DNA of 64,000 nt from Anderseniella sp963700895. GTDB lineage: Bacteria; Pseudomonadota; Alphaproteobacteria; Rhizobiales; Aestuariivirgaceae. The DNA is taken from the NCBI GenBank assembly GCA_963700895.1, contig CAVOZI010000016.1, positions 124,001 to 188,000 of the forward strand, given 5' to 3'. The notes below the pieces were generated by a model that saw nothing but the letters and a program-made list of their open reading frames with translations, had not been told where the DNA came from and made no database searches. The position numbers and the translations under genes are program-made. This document shows, piece after piece, positions 28,613-37,256 of the stretch (the first letter of the stretch is position 1; each line of letters starts with the position of its first letter).

Positions 28613-29575
28613 GTGCTGCGTACCTTGCTGTCTATCGTGATGCTCGCCTTGTCAGCGTCGGTTGCAGGAGCTCAAGATCTGCGACTTTTTACGCTCGGTT
28701 CCGGCGATGTATCGGGGGGCTACTATGCGGCTGCAACAGCAATTTGCGACGTGGTCAATCGCGCTGAGCGCGGTCGCTTGCGGTGCAGCCCTGATCCAAC
28801 CGTCGGCTCGATCTACAACCTGAGTGCTTTGCGGGACCAGCAGATCGATTTTGCAATTGTTCAGTCTGACTGGCATCGCCAGGCTTACGAAGGCACCGGC
28901 CCGTATGCATCAGTCGGTCCTATGGCCAATCTGCGCAGCGTAATGGGATTGTATCGCGAAATACTGACCATTGTTGCACGGCCAGACGTCGGCATTACAC
29001 ATACGGCTGATCTTGTCGGCAAGCGCCTCGACATTGGACATCCGGCCTCAGGCCGCCGTGCCACTGTCGAACGCGTGATAGCAGCGCTTGGCCTCAAGCA
29101 CGAAGACTTTAGCCAGATTGCTGAGCTGCCCACAGGGAACGCACTCGATGCCCTCTGTCAGGGTTCCATCGATGCAACCGTGCTGATCATCGGGCACCCG
29201 AATGCCGCAGTTGGGCGAGCAATCTCCAAGTGCGGGGCCATTCTAGTCCCCATCATCAAAGGCTCGCAGATTGAACAGGCTCTTGAAGACACCATGCACC
29301 TCGATCGAGCAACAATCCCGAGCAATTCCTATCCGACCCTGTCAAATGACGTGCCAAGCTTCGCCCTTCTTGCAACGATAGTAACGCGCGCCGATACAGA
29401 CGATGATATCGTAAAAGCGCTGGTCCAAAGTACTTTGACCAACCTGCGGCTATTGGGTCAGAACGCACCAGTACTGGTCCACCTGGATCCTGTCGAGATG
29501 CGAACGCGCGGCCTTGCAGCGCCACTGCATACTGGAGCTGAACTGGCCTTTGAGGAGGTCATGCCAGTTCACTGA
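28613..29575 (+). CDS. TAXI-family TRAP transporter solute-binding protein
   Basis: 320 residues with a signal peptide (cleavage after AGA near residue 19). The TAXI pattern is clear: TLGSGDVSGGYYAAATAIC, the CSPDPTVGSIYNLSALRDQQ stretch, FAIVQSD, then GKRLDIGHPASG. It binds an organic acid such as a dicarboxylate outside the membrane. No TRAP permease (4TM-12TM) is in the window, so it is an orphan binding protein. It starts with a GTG at 28613 preceded by AGGAGCT. Confidence 0.9.
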   Translation: MLRTLLSIVMLALSASVAGAQDLRLFTLGSGDVSGGYYAAATAICDVVNRAERGRLRCSPDPTVGSIYNLSALRDQQIDFAIVQSDWHRQAYEGTGPYASVGPMANLRSVMGLYREILTIVARPDVGITHTADLVGKRLDIGHPASGRRATVERVIAALGLKHEDFSQIAELPTGNALDALCQGSIDATVLIIGHPNAAVGRAISKCGAILVPIIKGSQIEQALEDTMHLDRATIPSNSYPTLSNDVPSFALLATIVTRADTDDDIVKALVQSTLTNLRLLGQNAPVLVHLDPVEMRTRGLAAPLHTGAELAFEEVMPVH

Positions 29576-29620
29576 ATCCGCCCCTCGTCAGCGGCCGTGA
29601 TGTTGCGGGCTGCTATGCTA

Positions 29621-30668
29621 GAGCATCCGCCGATCATGATGGATCATATCCTGCGGCATTGAAGTAGTTGCGGCATTCCTCCGGCTTGAAGAGATCGAGA
29701 AGGTTGCCGATGGTGTCCCATAGGCCGCCGATGGTTCGCTCGGCCGCTTTGCGCAGCAATGCCTTCAGCTTCGAGAAGGCCATCTCGATGGGGTTGAAGT
29801 CGGGGCTGTAGGGCGGGAGGTAGCGCAACTCGGCGCCGGCTGCTTCAATCATCGCCCGCACTGCCGACCCTTTGTGGCTGGAGAGATTGTCCATGATCAC
29901 GACGTCGCCAGGGCGCAGTTCCGGGATCAGCACCTTTGCGATGTAGGTCTCGAATGCGTCACGGTTGATCGGCCCGTCGAGTACCCACGGTGCGATGAAG
30001 CCGCGCGTGGTGAGGGCGCCGACGAAGGTTGTGGTCTTCCAGTGCCCATGCGGGATGCCGGCCCTGAGCCGCTCGCCGCGCCGGCAGCGCCCGTAGCGGC
30101 GCGCCATGTTGGTCGAGGCCCAGGTCTCGTCGATAAAGACCAGCCGCTCCGGGTCGAGGTCGAGCTGATCCTCGAACCACTGCTCGCGTCGCTTCAGAAT
30201 GTCGGGCCGGTCTTGTTCGGTGGCGTGCGCGGTCTTTTTTTGCGCGTGATCTTGTGGCGCTTGAGGAAGCGGCGGACCGTGCCGTCGCCGAAGACCAGAC
30301 CCTTGTCGGCCAACTGGCGACGCAGTTCCTCCAGCGTGATGTCCGAGGTCTCCTCCAGCAGGGCCAGGATCGTCGCGCCATTCGCCTCGATCCGTCCCGA
30401 ACGCCGGTCTCCGCCCAGCGCCTTCGGCTTCGGATTGCCCTGCTCGCGTTCCAGTTTGCCCCAACGGCTGACGCTGGCGGCGCCGACACCGAACCGCTCC
30501 GCCGCCTGGCGATGCGTCAGACCTGCGGCAACTGCCGCCAGAACCCGAACCCGAAGATCAACCGAAAGCGCTTTCGACATGCCTGCCGCCTCCATCCGGC
30601 AGACAGTCTGAATCAGATCAGAGCTGATTTGGGAACCCTCAGCGATTCATTCAGATGGGCGAACGCTC
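29621..30668 (-). mobile_element. IS630-family insertion sequence (type 1)
   Basis: A 1,048-bp element bounded by TA dinucleotides at 29619-29620 and 30669-30670, as expected for IS630 target duplication. Terminal repeats GAGCATCCGCC and, at the other end, GAGCGTTCGCC on the opposite strand match at 9 of 11 positions. Confidence 0.87.
29634..30580 (-). CDS. IS630-family transposase, two frames joined at an A7 run
   Basis: Frame one starts at the ATG at 30580 and holds the helix-turn-helix (LTHRQAAERFGVGAASVSRW). Frame two carries the DDE core, with FIDETW, MDNLSSHKG and PDFNPIEMAFSKLK. The frames meet at seven T on the plus strand (30235-30241), A7 in the mRNA. A minus-one slip joins RKK to TAHATEQDRPDILKR. 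Many IS630 elements use such slippage, so this may be an active element and not a pseudogene. Confidence 0.85.
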
Positions 30669-30850
30669 TAGCCCGACATGGGCTACCCTTGCGGGTTTGT
30701 GCGCCGCATAGGGGGCGGTGTTTGGGCTGGTAATATGACACTGGACGCGTCCCCTAGTCTGTTTTGCCCATTGTTGTTTCAGGGCAACGAAAGCTGCTCT
30801 GTCAGCAACTATGTAATTTACTGCGTTTACAGGGTGTTGTGTATCCCAAC

Positions 30851-30881
30851 GAAAAAGAAACCCCGGGCTGGTGACCCGGGG
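30851..30881 (-). terminator. Rho-independent terminator (CCCCGGG family)
   Basis: Arms CCCCGGG (30861-30867) and CCCGGGG (30875-30881), followed on the minus strand by TTTCTTTTTCG. It most likely ends the transcript of the small membrane protein gene at 31014. Confidence 0.82.
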
Positions 30882-31013
30882 ATGAAGTGATTGCAGGGGA
30901 ATAGGATGCGCTCTAGAGCATAGGCCATGTCTCAACAATTGACGCTGATGCCTCAAATCATTGAGGGATGATTTCAGGGTGGTCCGAACATGGTTAACAG
31001 ACCGTTGATTTAT

Positions 31014-31235
31014 TCATGCAGGTTTCACAGCGTTCAAGCACAACGGCACCATTGCGATGCACATCACCAGCATACCCATCTCGGCTTCAAAGTTGGGCAT
31101 GAACTCCGCAACCCAAGTTGGAGAAATACTGGCCCAGTCCACCAGTGCCTTCGTGCCGGTGAAAAGATAGCCGTAGAGCCACAGCAAACCTCCGGCGATA
31201 TAACCACCCCACCCAATAATGTTCAGCAATCCCAT
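31014..31235 (-). CDS. Small membrane protein with paralogue at 35927
   Basis: 73 residues, MGLLNIIGWGGYIAGGLLWLYG then VDWASISPTWVAEFMPNFE and MGMLVMCIAMVPLCL. Two hydrophobic segments flank a short loop. A paralogue, identical at most positions, is encoded at 35927-36157, and substitutions between them are largely conservative, so both are likely expressed. I do not recognise the family. A terminator lies about 130 bases downstream. Confidence 0.7.
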   Translation of the reverse strand: MGLLNIIGWGGYIAGGLLWLYGYLFTGTKALVDWASISPTWVAEFMPNFEAEMGMLVMCIAMVPLCLNAVKPA

Positions 31236-31421
31236 CGCGCACGTCGTGTTATTGAAGAAATGTGTAGTTGAAGGCCTTGAAGGGCAGCGTACCGGTTACG
31301 TCGCACTTATGCACTGTCAGTCGATACTCTGTCGCTCGCCTAGTCTTGCAACTGAAGGCGCCGGGCTGATCGGAAGATAGCCAGATACTAAATCATTCCT
31401 CCGAGACTGTCGCCCTGTTGA

Positions 31422-31577
31422 CTACTGCATCGCGTTGCCAATGTCGGTGAACGTGGTGGTCAGGCCCGTCTCAATGGCTGGCATCAGGGCGACAAGGGTG
31501 AGTCCCGTCGCTGCGGCGATGACGGCGTATTCGATGGAGGTGACGCCAGACTCGTCTTTGAAGAAACGTGTAAACAT
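31422..31577 (-). CDS. Flp-family type IVb pilin
   Basis: 51 residues from the ATG at 31577, with the ribosome site AAGGAGAG. The prepilin signature ESGVTSIEYAVIAAATGLTL contains the expected Gly-containing cleavage region, invariant Glu and Tyr, and hydrophobic helix. Pilins of this type build the tight-adherence (Tad) pilus, but no tad or cpa genes are in the window, so it is an orphan. The three-hairpin element lies upstream. Confidence 0.85.
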   Translation of the reverse strand: MFTRFFKDESGVTSIEYAVIAAATGLTLVALMPAIETGLTTTFTDIGNAMQ

Positions 31578-31622
31578 AACTCTCTCCTTGGGGTTAGGAA
31601 GTCTCATTATCCAAAATGGATC

Positions 31623-31907
31623 AGTTGGTCCCCTCTGGCACACTCCAATGCGACGGAGGAGGGCCAGAGGGGTGAGCCGCAAGTGAGAGGTTAGTCTCAA
31701 CATGCAACCTCACCCATGGTTCAGCAAATGCCATGCCATCCAGCCACATGGCGGGAGGCGGCCTCTCTTGATGATTAAAATTCTGCTATCGTTAAATGCT
31801 GGCCCGGACTGAACGCAAAGCGGAAACTCTGCGCTAGCCCGGGCCAGTGACCTGCACGCTACAGTGAATGCGGCGGACATGCTGAAGCATCGCAGGGTCA
31901 CTGGTCC
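31623..31907. repeat. Three-hairpin element, copy II (pairs with 22803-23078)
   Basis: Hairpin 1 arms are identical to copy I (31630-31639, 31663-31672). Hairpin 2 is CTGGCCCGG/CCGGGCCAG (31799-31807, 31839-31847), perfect here. Hairpin 3 is CCAGTGACC/GGTCACTGG (31844-31852, 31896-31904). The element lies upstream of the pilin gene on the minus strand, as copy I lies upstream of a small secreted protein. Confidence 0.75.
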
Positions 31908-32283
31908 GGTATGCTAACGAAGCTACATAACAGCTTGATGTGCAATTCGTTCCATTCCGCCTCCCCAACGCTAAACGGGCGCTCCGAAGAACGCCCGCTG
32001 ACAGGTATCCGGTGCTTGTCTGGTGTCAGGCAGCTACAGCCTTCCGCCTGCGCCATCCGAAGCGGCCGAACGGCGCCAGCATTCCATGGTTTACCAACCG
32101 TCTTAACCGACAAATTTGATTTAATTTGTCGCCGTGGTCCGTATCAGCCAGTCTGGTCAGGCAATCAAGCGGGCGATGTTTCGATTTCCAGCCGATTTTA
32201 AGTTACCGCTGTTGCCCTCAATGCCTATAGCCCGTCCGCAGTCATCAAGGACGGGCTTTTTTTGGCGGTTTATCGCACTATTA
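31908..32283. other. Intergenic stretch with a plus-strand terminator
   Basis: No gene recognised. An inverted repeat GGGCG/CGCCC type hairpin lies near 31978-32000 and a strong terminator at 32229-32263, so a short plus-strand RNA may exist between about 31,920 and 32,260, but nothing identifies it. Confidence 0.45.
32229..32263 (+). terminator. Rho-independent terminator without an obvious gene
   Basis: Arms AGCCCGTCC (32229-32237) and GGACGGGCT (32249-32257) are followed by a T run up to 32263. No protein gene on the plus strand ends just before it. Confidence 0.82.
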
Positions 32284-32947
32284 TACCAACCGGCGTAGTG
32301 GCTGACTCAAGTGGGTAGGCAAATCAGCGATTGTCTGACTCGATGTGGCAAACAGGAGGTTTGCCATGGTTGCTGCGACACCCCTTCGCTCTGACTTCTC
32401 TGCCACGGATATGAGGGTTCTGGCCCGGGCATCGAAGGATGCCAACCAGACCCGGCGTCTGTTGGCCTTGGCGAGTATTTATGATGGCGGCTCACGCCGG
32501 GCTGCCGCCGAGGTTGGCGGCGTCACGGCGCAGATCATCCGTGACTGGGTGGTGCGGTTCAACGCCAGAGGTCCCGATGGCCTGCTGGATGGCAAGGCGC
32601 CCGGGCGGGTGCCGAAGCTGAACAAGGCACAGCGGCAGGCGCTGGTTGAGCTGATTGAGCGTGGACCGATCCCGGCGATTGACGAGGTGGTGCGCTGGCG
32701 CCTGAAGGACCTGGTCCAGTGGGTGTACCGGGAATACCGCATCTCCATTGATGAAAGCACGTTGGGGCGGATGCTGAAGGCGATGGGCTATCGCAAGCTG
32801 GACACCCGCATTAACCGGTAATTTTCGACGCGGCGGCGTCACAAGTTCGGTTGATTGATGCCTTTCTGCGGTCTTGATGGTCTTTGTGGCCCCGGGAGCG
32901 ATGCTCCGGGGTGGTTTTAGCGTCGTTTCTGTCACTTCCGGACGGAC

Positions 32948-34027
32948 TCATCCTGTGGCGCTGGTCCGCTCATGGAAGATCAGGCGGTCGAAGTTGTAGG
33001 CGATGTTGGCCAGGATCAGTTTCGCCTCGGCGCGGGCGATCCCGATGGTGCGGATAAACAACCCGAAGCGGTTCTTCTGGTGCGCAAAGACATGCTCGAC
33101 CGCCGCACGGATCGATGACTTGCCGGCATTGGCCCGTGCGATGTGCTTCGGCATCGGGCGTCCTGCCGGCTTGCGGCGATGGATCCGGCTGACCAGCATC
33201 TTCGACACCAGCCACTTCTCGTTCTTCTGCGAGCGGTAGGCGCTGTCGGCCCAGACCTCAGACGAGGTGTTCTTTGTCGTCACCAGTTTCGGCAACATGC
33301 GACCGTCGGCATGCGAGGCCGAGGTGACAGCACATGCCCGGATGAATCCGAACCGCCGGTCGATCACAATATGCGACTTGTAGCCGAACACCGGCAGGGC
33401 GATCTGCGGCAGGGCTGTTCCATCCGGTCGATAACGGACCTTGCCGCCGATCTTCAGCGTCCAGCGTGCATCGGTGTCCTTCTGTGCCGCCTTGTTCGGC
33501 TCATCCGGCCAGATCTCAGACGCTGCCTTTCCGTCCTTGATCGCCGCCTTTTCGGCATCGCTGTTGCGCTGCTTCGGCGCCGGCACCAGCGAGGCATCGA
33601 CGATCTGGCCCGACATCGGGATGTAGCCCTTCTTCTGCAATTGCCAGTCGAAGGCTTTCATCACCCGCTTCAGCGTGCCGGTCTCGGTGAGCTTGTTGCG
33701 GAACAGCCGGATGGTGTTTTCGTCCGGCGTCGGACCGCCAAGATCAAGGCGCAGGAACCGCATCCAGGACAGCCGGTCGCGGATCATGAACTCCATCTTC
33801 GCGTCGCTCAGATTGTGTTGCGCCTGCAGGATCAGCGCCTTGAACATCGAAACCGGGTCGAACGGAGGCCGACCACCCCTGGCGCCATCGCAATATCCCA
33901 GGCCTTCGACAAGCCAGCCCCGGAAATGTTCGAAATCCACCGTCTTCTCCAGAACCTCCAGCGGATCGCCGTTCTGACTCAGCCGCTCAAGGTGTTCCGA
34001 AAGTCCGAAAAACGACCGATGTTCCAT
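32948..34027 (-). CDS. IS5-family transposase
   Basis: 359 residues. N-terminal DUF772-type domain (GARGGRPPFDPVSMFKALIL) and a DDE domain with IVDASLVPAPKQRN near residue 162, WADSAYRS near 260 and the late RAAVEHVFAHQKNRFGL stretch near 310. The gene is intact, and the nested copy of element Y lies upstream of its start. That insertion separates the gene from its right end, and probably removes its promoter. Confidence 0.94.
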   Translation of the reverse strand: MEHRSFFGLSEHLERLSQNGDPLEVLEKTVDFEHFRGWLVEGLGYCDGARGGRPPFDPVSMFKALILQAQHNLSDAKMEFMIRDRLSWMRFLRLDLGGPTPDENTIRLFRNKLTETGTLKRVMKAFDWQLQKKGYIPMSGQIVDASLVPAPKQRNSDAEKAAIKDGKAASEIWPDEPNKAAQKDTDARWTLKIGGKVRYRPDGTALPQIALPVFGYKSHIVIDRRFGFIRACAVTSASHADGRMLPKLVTTKNTSSEVWADSAYRSQKNEKWLVSKMLVSRIHRRKPAGRPMPKHIARANAGKSSIRAAVEHVFAHQKNRFGLFIRTIGIARAEAKLILANIAYNFDRLIFHERTSATG

Positions 34028-34062
34028 CGCCCTGCCTCCACATCACGACAGGACAAGTGATA

Positions 34063-35219
34063 CCAACCGGCGTAGTGGTTGACTCAAGTGGGTAGGCAAA
34101 TCAGCGATTGTCTGACTCGATGTGGCAAACAGGAGGTTTGCCATGGTTGCTGCGACACCCCTTCGCTCTGACTTCTCTGCCACGGATATGAGGGTTCTGG
34201 CCCGGGCATCGAAGGATGCCAACCAGACCCGGCGTCTGTTGGCCTTGGCGAGTATTTATGATGGCGGCTCACGCCGGGCTGCCGCCGAGGTTGGCGGCGT
34301 CACGGCGCAGATCATCCGTGACTGGGTGGTGCGGTTCAATGCCAGAGGTCCCGATGGCCTGCTGGATGGCAAGGCGCCCGGGCGGGTGCCAAAGCTGAAC
34401 GAGGCACAGCGGCAGGCGCTGGTTGAGCTGATTGAGCGTGGCCCAATCCCGGCGATTGACGAGGTGGTGCGCTGGCGCCTGAAGGACCTGGTCCAGTGGG
34501 TGTACCGGGAGTACCGCATCTCCATTGATGAAAGCACGTTGGGGCGGATGTTGAAGGCGATGGGCTACCGCAAGCTGTCGGCCCGGCCACACCATCATGC
34601 CCAGAACGAGCTGCAGGCAGAGCATTTTAAAAAAAAGCTTCCCGGAACAGATCGACGCCATCCAATGTGGCCTGCCGGCCGACACCGCGATAGAGCTGTG
34701 GTGGCAGGATGAGGCCCGTATCGGGCAGAAGAACAAGATCACCCGGCGCTGGGCCCGGCGTGGCACCAGGCCATCAGCCCCGCAGGACCAGCGCACTTCA
34801 TCGGCCTATATCTTCGGGGCCATCTGCCCGGCCAAAGGCAAGGGAGCTGGCCTGGTGATGCCGTGGTGCGATACCGAGGCCATGAATGCGCATCTTGTCG
34901 AGATCAGTGCCCAGGTCGATATCGGCGCCCATGCCGTCCTCATCCTCGATCAGGCTGGATGGCATTCCTCGAAGCAACTCAAGGTCCCCGGCAACATCAC
35001 GCTGCTGTTCCTGCCGCCGAAGTCGCCAGAACTCAATCCGGTTGAGAACGTCTGGCAGTACCTGCGTGACAACTGGCTGTCCAATCGGGTCTTCCGCTCC
35101 TACGACGATATTGTCGCTCTGTCATGTCAGGCCTGGAACAACCTCATCGACCAGCCCTGGAAGATCATGTCCATCGGCTTGCGTGACTGGGCGCATCGGT
35201 ACTGATCAATGCCGGTTGG
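34063..35219 (+). mobile_element. IS630-type element Y, complete, nested in IS5
   Basis: 1,157 bp with ends CCAACCGGCGTAGTGG and CAATGCCGGTTGG flanked by TA at 34061-34062 and 35220-35221. Almost identical to element X and to element Z at 48288-49442. Confidence 0.93.
34143..35205 (+). CDS. IS630-type transposase of element Y, two frames
   Basis: The ATG at 34143 follows AGGAGGTTTGCC. Frame one (HTH_29/Tc5-like helix-turn-helix, SRRAAAEVGGVTAQIIRDWVV) runs to about 34,640 before an A8 run at 34628-34635. The DDE frame (ELWWQDEARIGQKNK, ILDQAGWHSS, PELNPVENVW) continues to 35205 in another phase. Slippage at the A run is needed for a full protein. The A run has eight bases here and in X but six in Z. 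Confidence 0.88.
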
Positions 35220-35926
35220 TATGAAATCATAAAATCCAGAATCCGAACAGGTTTTTGCGGGTGTCCAGCTGTCGGCCCGGCCCCACCATCATGCCCAGAA
35301 CGAGCTGCAGGCAGAGCATTTTAAAAAAAAGCTTCCCGGAACAGATCGACGCCATCCAATGTGACCTGCCGACCGACACCGCGATAGAGCTGTGGTGGCA
35401 GGATGAGGCCCGTATCGGGCAGAAGAACAAGATCACCCGGCGCTGGGCCCGGCGTGGCACCAGGCCATCAGCCCCGCAGGACCAGCGCACTTCATCGGCC
35501 TATATCTTCGGGGCCATCTGCCCGGCCAAAGGCAAGGGAGCTGGCCTGGTGATGCCGTGGTGCGATACCGAGGCCATGAATGCGCATCTTGTCGAGATCA
35601 GTGCCCAGGTCGATATCGGCGCCCATGCCGTCCTCATCCTCGATCAGGCTGGATGGCATTCCTCGAAGCAACTCAAGGTCCCCGGCAACATCACGCTGCT
35701 GTTCCTGCCGCCGAAGTCGCCAGAACTCAATCCGGTTGAGAACGTCTGGCAGTACCTGCGTGACAACTGGCTGTCCAATCGGGTCTTCCGCTCCTACGAC
35801 GATATTGTCGCTCTGTCATGTCAGGCCTGGAACAACCTCATCGACCAGCCCTGGAAGATCATGTCCATCGGCTTGCGTGACTGGGCGCATCGGTACTGAT
35901 CAATGCCGGTTGGTATTAGTGGATTG

Positions 35927-36157
35927 TTACGGCGCCGAGTGCTGTTTCACTACGTTCCAGCACAGCGGCACCATGGCGATGCACATCACCAGCATGCCCA
36001 TCTCCGCTTCAAGGTTGGGCATGAAGTCGGCAATCCACGTCGGAGAGATGCTGGCCCAGTCCACCAGCGCCTTCGTGCCGGTGACGAGGTAGCCATAAAG
36101 CCACAGCAAACCGCCGACGATATAGCCACCCCATCCGATAATGCTCAGGATGCTCAT
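35927..36157 (-). CDS. Small membrane protein, paralogue of 31014
   Basis: 76 residues from the ATG at 36157 (MSILSIIGWGGYIVGG). Same layout as the 73-residue paralogue: two hydrophobic segments and the shared VDWASISPTW motif. It begins 13 bases after the TA flank of IS element X. The C-terminal tail (CWNVVKQHSAP) differs from the paralogue (CLNAVKPA). Confidence 0.68.
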   Translation of the reverse strand: MSILSIIGWGGYIVGGLLWLYGYLVTGTKALVDWASISPTWIADFMPNLEAEMGMLVMCIAMVPLCWNVVKQHSAP

Positions 36158-36205
36158 CAGGCAGCAACCATCCGCTTCCTGAGCCATCTGGCCAACCCAA
36201 GGAAC

Positions 36206-36412
36206 TCACTTTTCATCTTGGGCCTTCATCTGCACGTAGACGTTGAAAGATATGGATATACGTTCCCCATTGCCGGAGAACGGATGCACCATATGCTTCA
36301 GCCAGCTTGGAAACATCACCATCAGGCCGGGGAGCGGATCAACAAGATAACGGCCACTGAACAGACCTTGCTCAAGGTTCAGCATGTTGATGCCGATACG
36401 CGGGTCTAACCC
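36206..36412 (-). pseudogene. C-terminal remnant of a 2OG-Fe(II) oxygenase-like protein
   Basis: The frame reads INMLNLEQGLFSGRYLVDP, then PGLMVMFPSWLKHMVHPFSG and GERISISFNVYV. The HMVHP and RISISFN elements match the last beta strands, final iron His and 2-oxoglutarate Arg of this family. The first two thirds are missing; the fragment is joined at its 5' side to the truncated PNPOx-like gene. Confidence 0.7.
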
Positions 36413-36819
36413 AGTTTGACCAGCTCGTCGGTGGCGATCGCGCATTGCCGTGCAATCTCGCAAAGATCGTCGGGCTGCGGTTCATCAACCCTCGCAGTCG
36501 TAGCCTTGAGCTGGATCGACCGGTGATCACGTGCACGGGAGAACGTCGCGGCCACGGCGCTGCCATGCCGGATTGCTTCCAGCAGGTCTGCGTTCTGGCG
36601 GAAGGGGACGAACACGCGCACAACGTTCTTGTCAGCTACCCGACAGCCTACACCGGCTCCGACAAGGGGGCGGCCATCATGACGCCTGGCACCCAGTATC
36701 GGATCGACCCCACCCTGCAGAAAGGCAACAAGGTGTGGCGGCAGCGTTCCCGGCTCAGCGCACGCGTCCCGCCAGGCCATCTGATCGTCGGTCGGAGTGG
36801 CGTAAGACTGGTCTGCCAT
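36406..36819 (-). CDS. Pyridoxamine 5'-phosphate oxidase-like protein, C-terminus truncated
   Basis: 137 residues of the split-barrel flavin-binding fold: VDPILGARRHDGRPLVGAGVG, VRVFVPFRQNADLLEAIRHG and FSRARDHRSIQLKA. Family members of this type usually continue for another 30-50 residues, but here the frame stops within DELVKLG, exactly where the oxygenase fragment begins. The junction points to a deletion fusing the two genes. Function is uncertain. Confidence 0.65.
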   Translation of the reverse strand: MADQSYATPTDDQMAWRDACAEPGTLPPHLVAFLQGGVDPILGARRHDGRPLVGAGVGCRVADKNVVRVFVPFRQNADLLEAIRHGSAVAATFSRARDHRSIQLKATTARVDEPQPDDLCEIARQCAIATDELVKLG

Positions 36820-36959
36820 GGAAGCTGCTCAGATGAAGGTAGCGCGGCGGTACCCAGCGCCCACAAATACATCTGATCTTACCACGAACGATTAGGCGTC
36901 AAAGAGTCATATGAGTGCTATCTATCGACAACACCATTGCCATGGTCCGACTTGCGCCA

Positions 36960-37072
36960 GGGATGTCTGCTTGGGGTCAACTCCAGACGGTTTTGGCCGG
37001 CACTGAGAATGTCCGCTGTGCCCCCGAAAGCTGCCGTCTATCGGGTGGACCCAGATAGTCCGGGATGTGCCA
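36960..37072 (-). repeat. Dispersed ~110-bp repeat, copy 1
   Basis: Read on the minus strand it runs from TGGCACATCCCGGACTA through GACGGCAGCTTTCGGGGGCA to AAAACCGTCTGGAGTTGACC and GCAGACATCC. It lies in the 437-bp gap between the PNPOx-like gene and the di-heme cytochrome; the rest of the gap shows no gene. Confidence 0.8.
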
Positions 37073-37256
37073 AAACTTGCCGTCAGCCCCTTTCAACGGT
37101 TCCTCAATTGACGCCACAAAGTTAGCATATCGCGATGCCAACGGAAGAACAGTCCATAGCATCAGGAACGGTCACTGAGAAAGCTGCATCAGACCCAGCG
37201 CGCCCTGGCAACCGGAACCGAGCGTCAACGCCTGACCATGATGGGCGGCAGACCAG

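Larger units (their letters stand above)
32800..35266 (-). mobile_element. IS5-family element inserted in element X and carrying element Y
   Basis: Terminal repeats GGACACCCGCA at 32800 and TGCGGGTGTCC ending at 35266. The host target AGCT is duplicated at 32796-32799 and 35267-35270, a four-base duplication as expected for the family. Element Y splits the segment between the transposase gene start and the right end. Confidence 0.9.
32366..35899 (+). pseudogene. IS630-type transposase of element X, interrupted
   Basis: The first 145 or so codons (32366-32800; MVAATPLRSDFSA through MGYRKL) and the rest (35267-35899, from LSARP-equivalent sequence to GLRDWAHRY) are separated by 2.5 kb of nested elements. 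The DDE part contains ELWWQDEARIGQ, LILDQAGWHSS and PELNPVENVWQYL. The 3' part differs from element Y at a few codons (CDLPTD against CGLPAD). Confidence 0.88.
32286..35913 (+). mobile_element. IS630-type element X, split by a nested IS5
   Basis: Left end CCAACCGGCGTAGTGG at 32286 and right end CAATGCCGGTTGG to 35913, flanked by TA (32284-32285 and 35914-35915). Its own sequence is 32286-32799 and 35267-35913; the rest is the IS5 element and element Y. Removing the insert and one AGCT copy regenerates a continuous IS630 sequence like element Y. Confidence 0.9.

Noticed and set aside
31978..32000. Hairpin ACGGGCG...CGCCCG as a terminator
   Set aside because: It lacks a T run on either strand.
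25055..35913. Composite transposon bounded by IS elements
   Set aside because: The bounding elements are of different families and orientation, with no matching ends.
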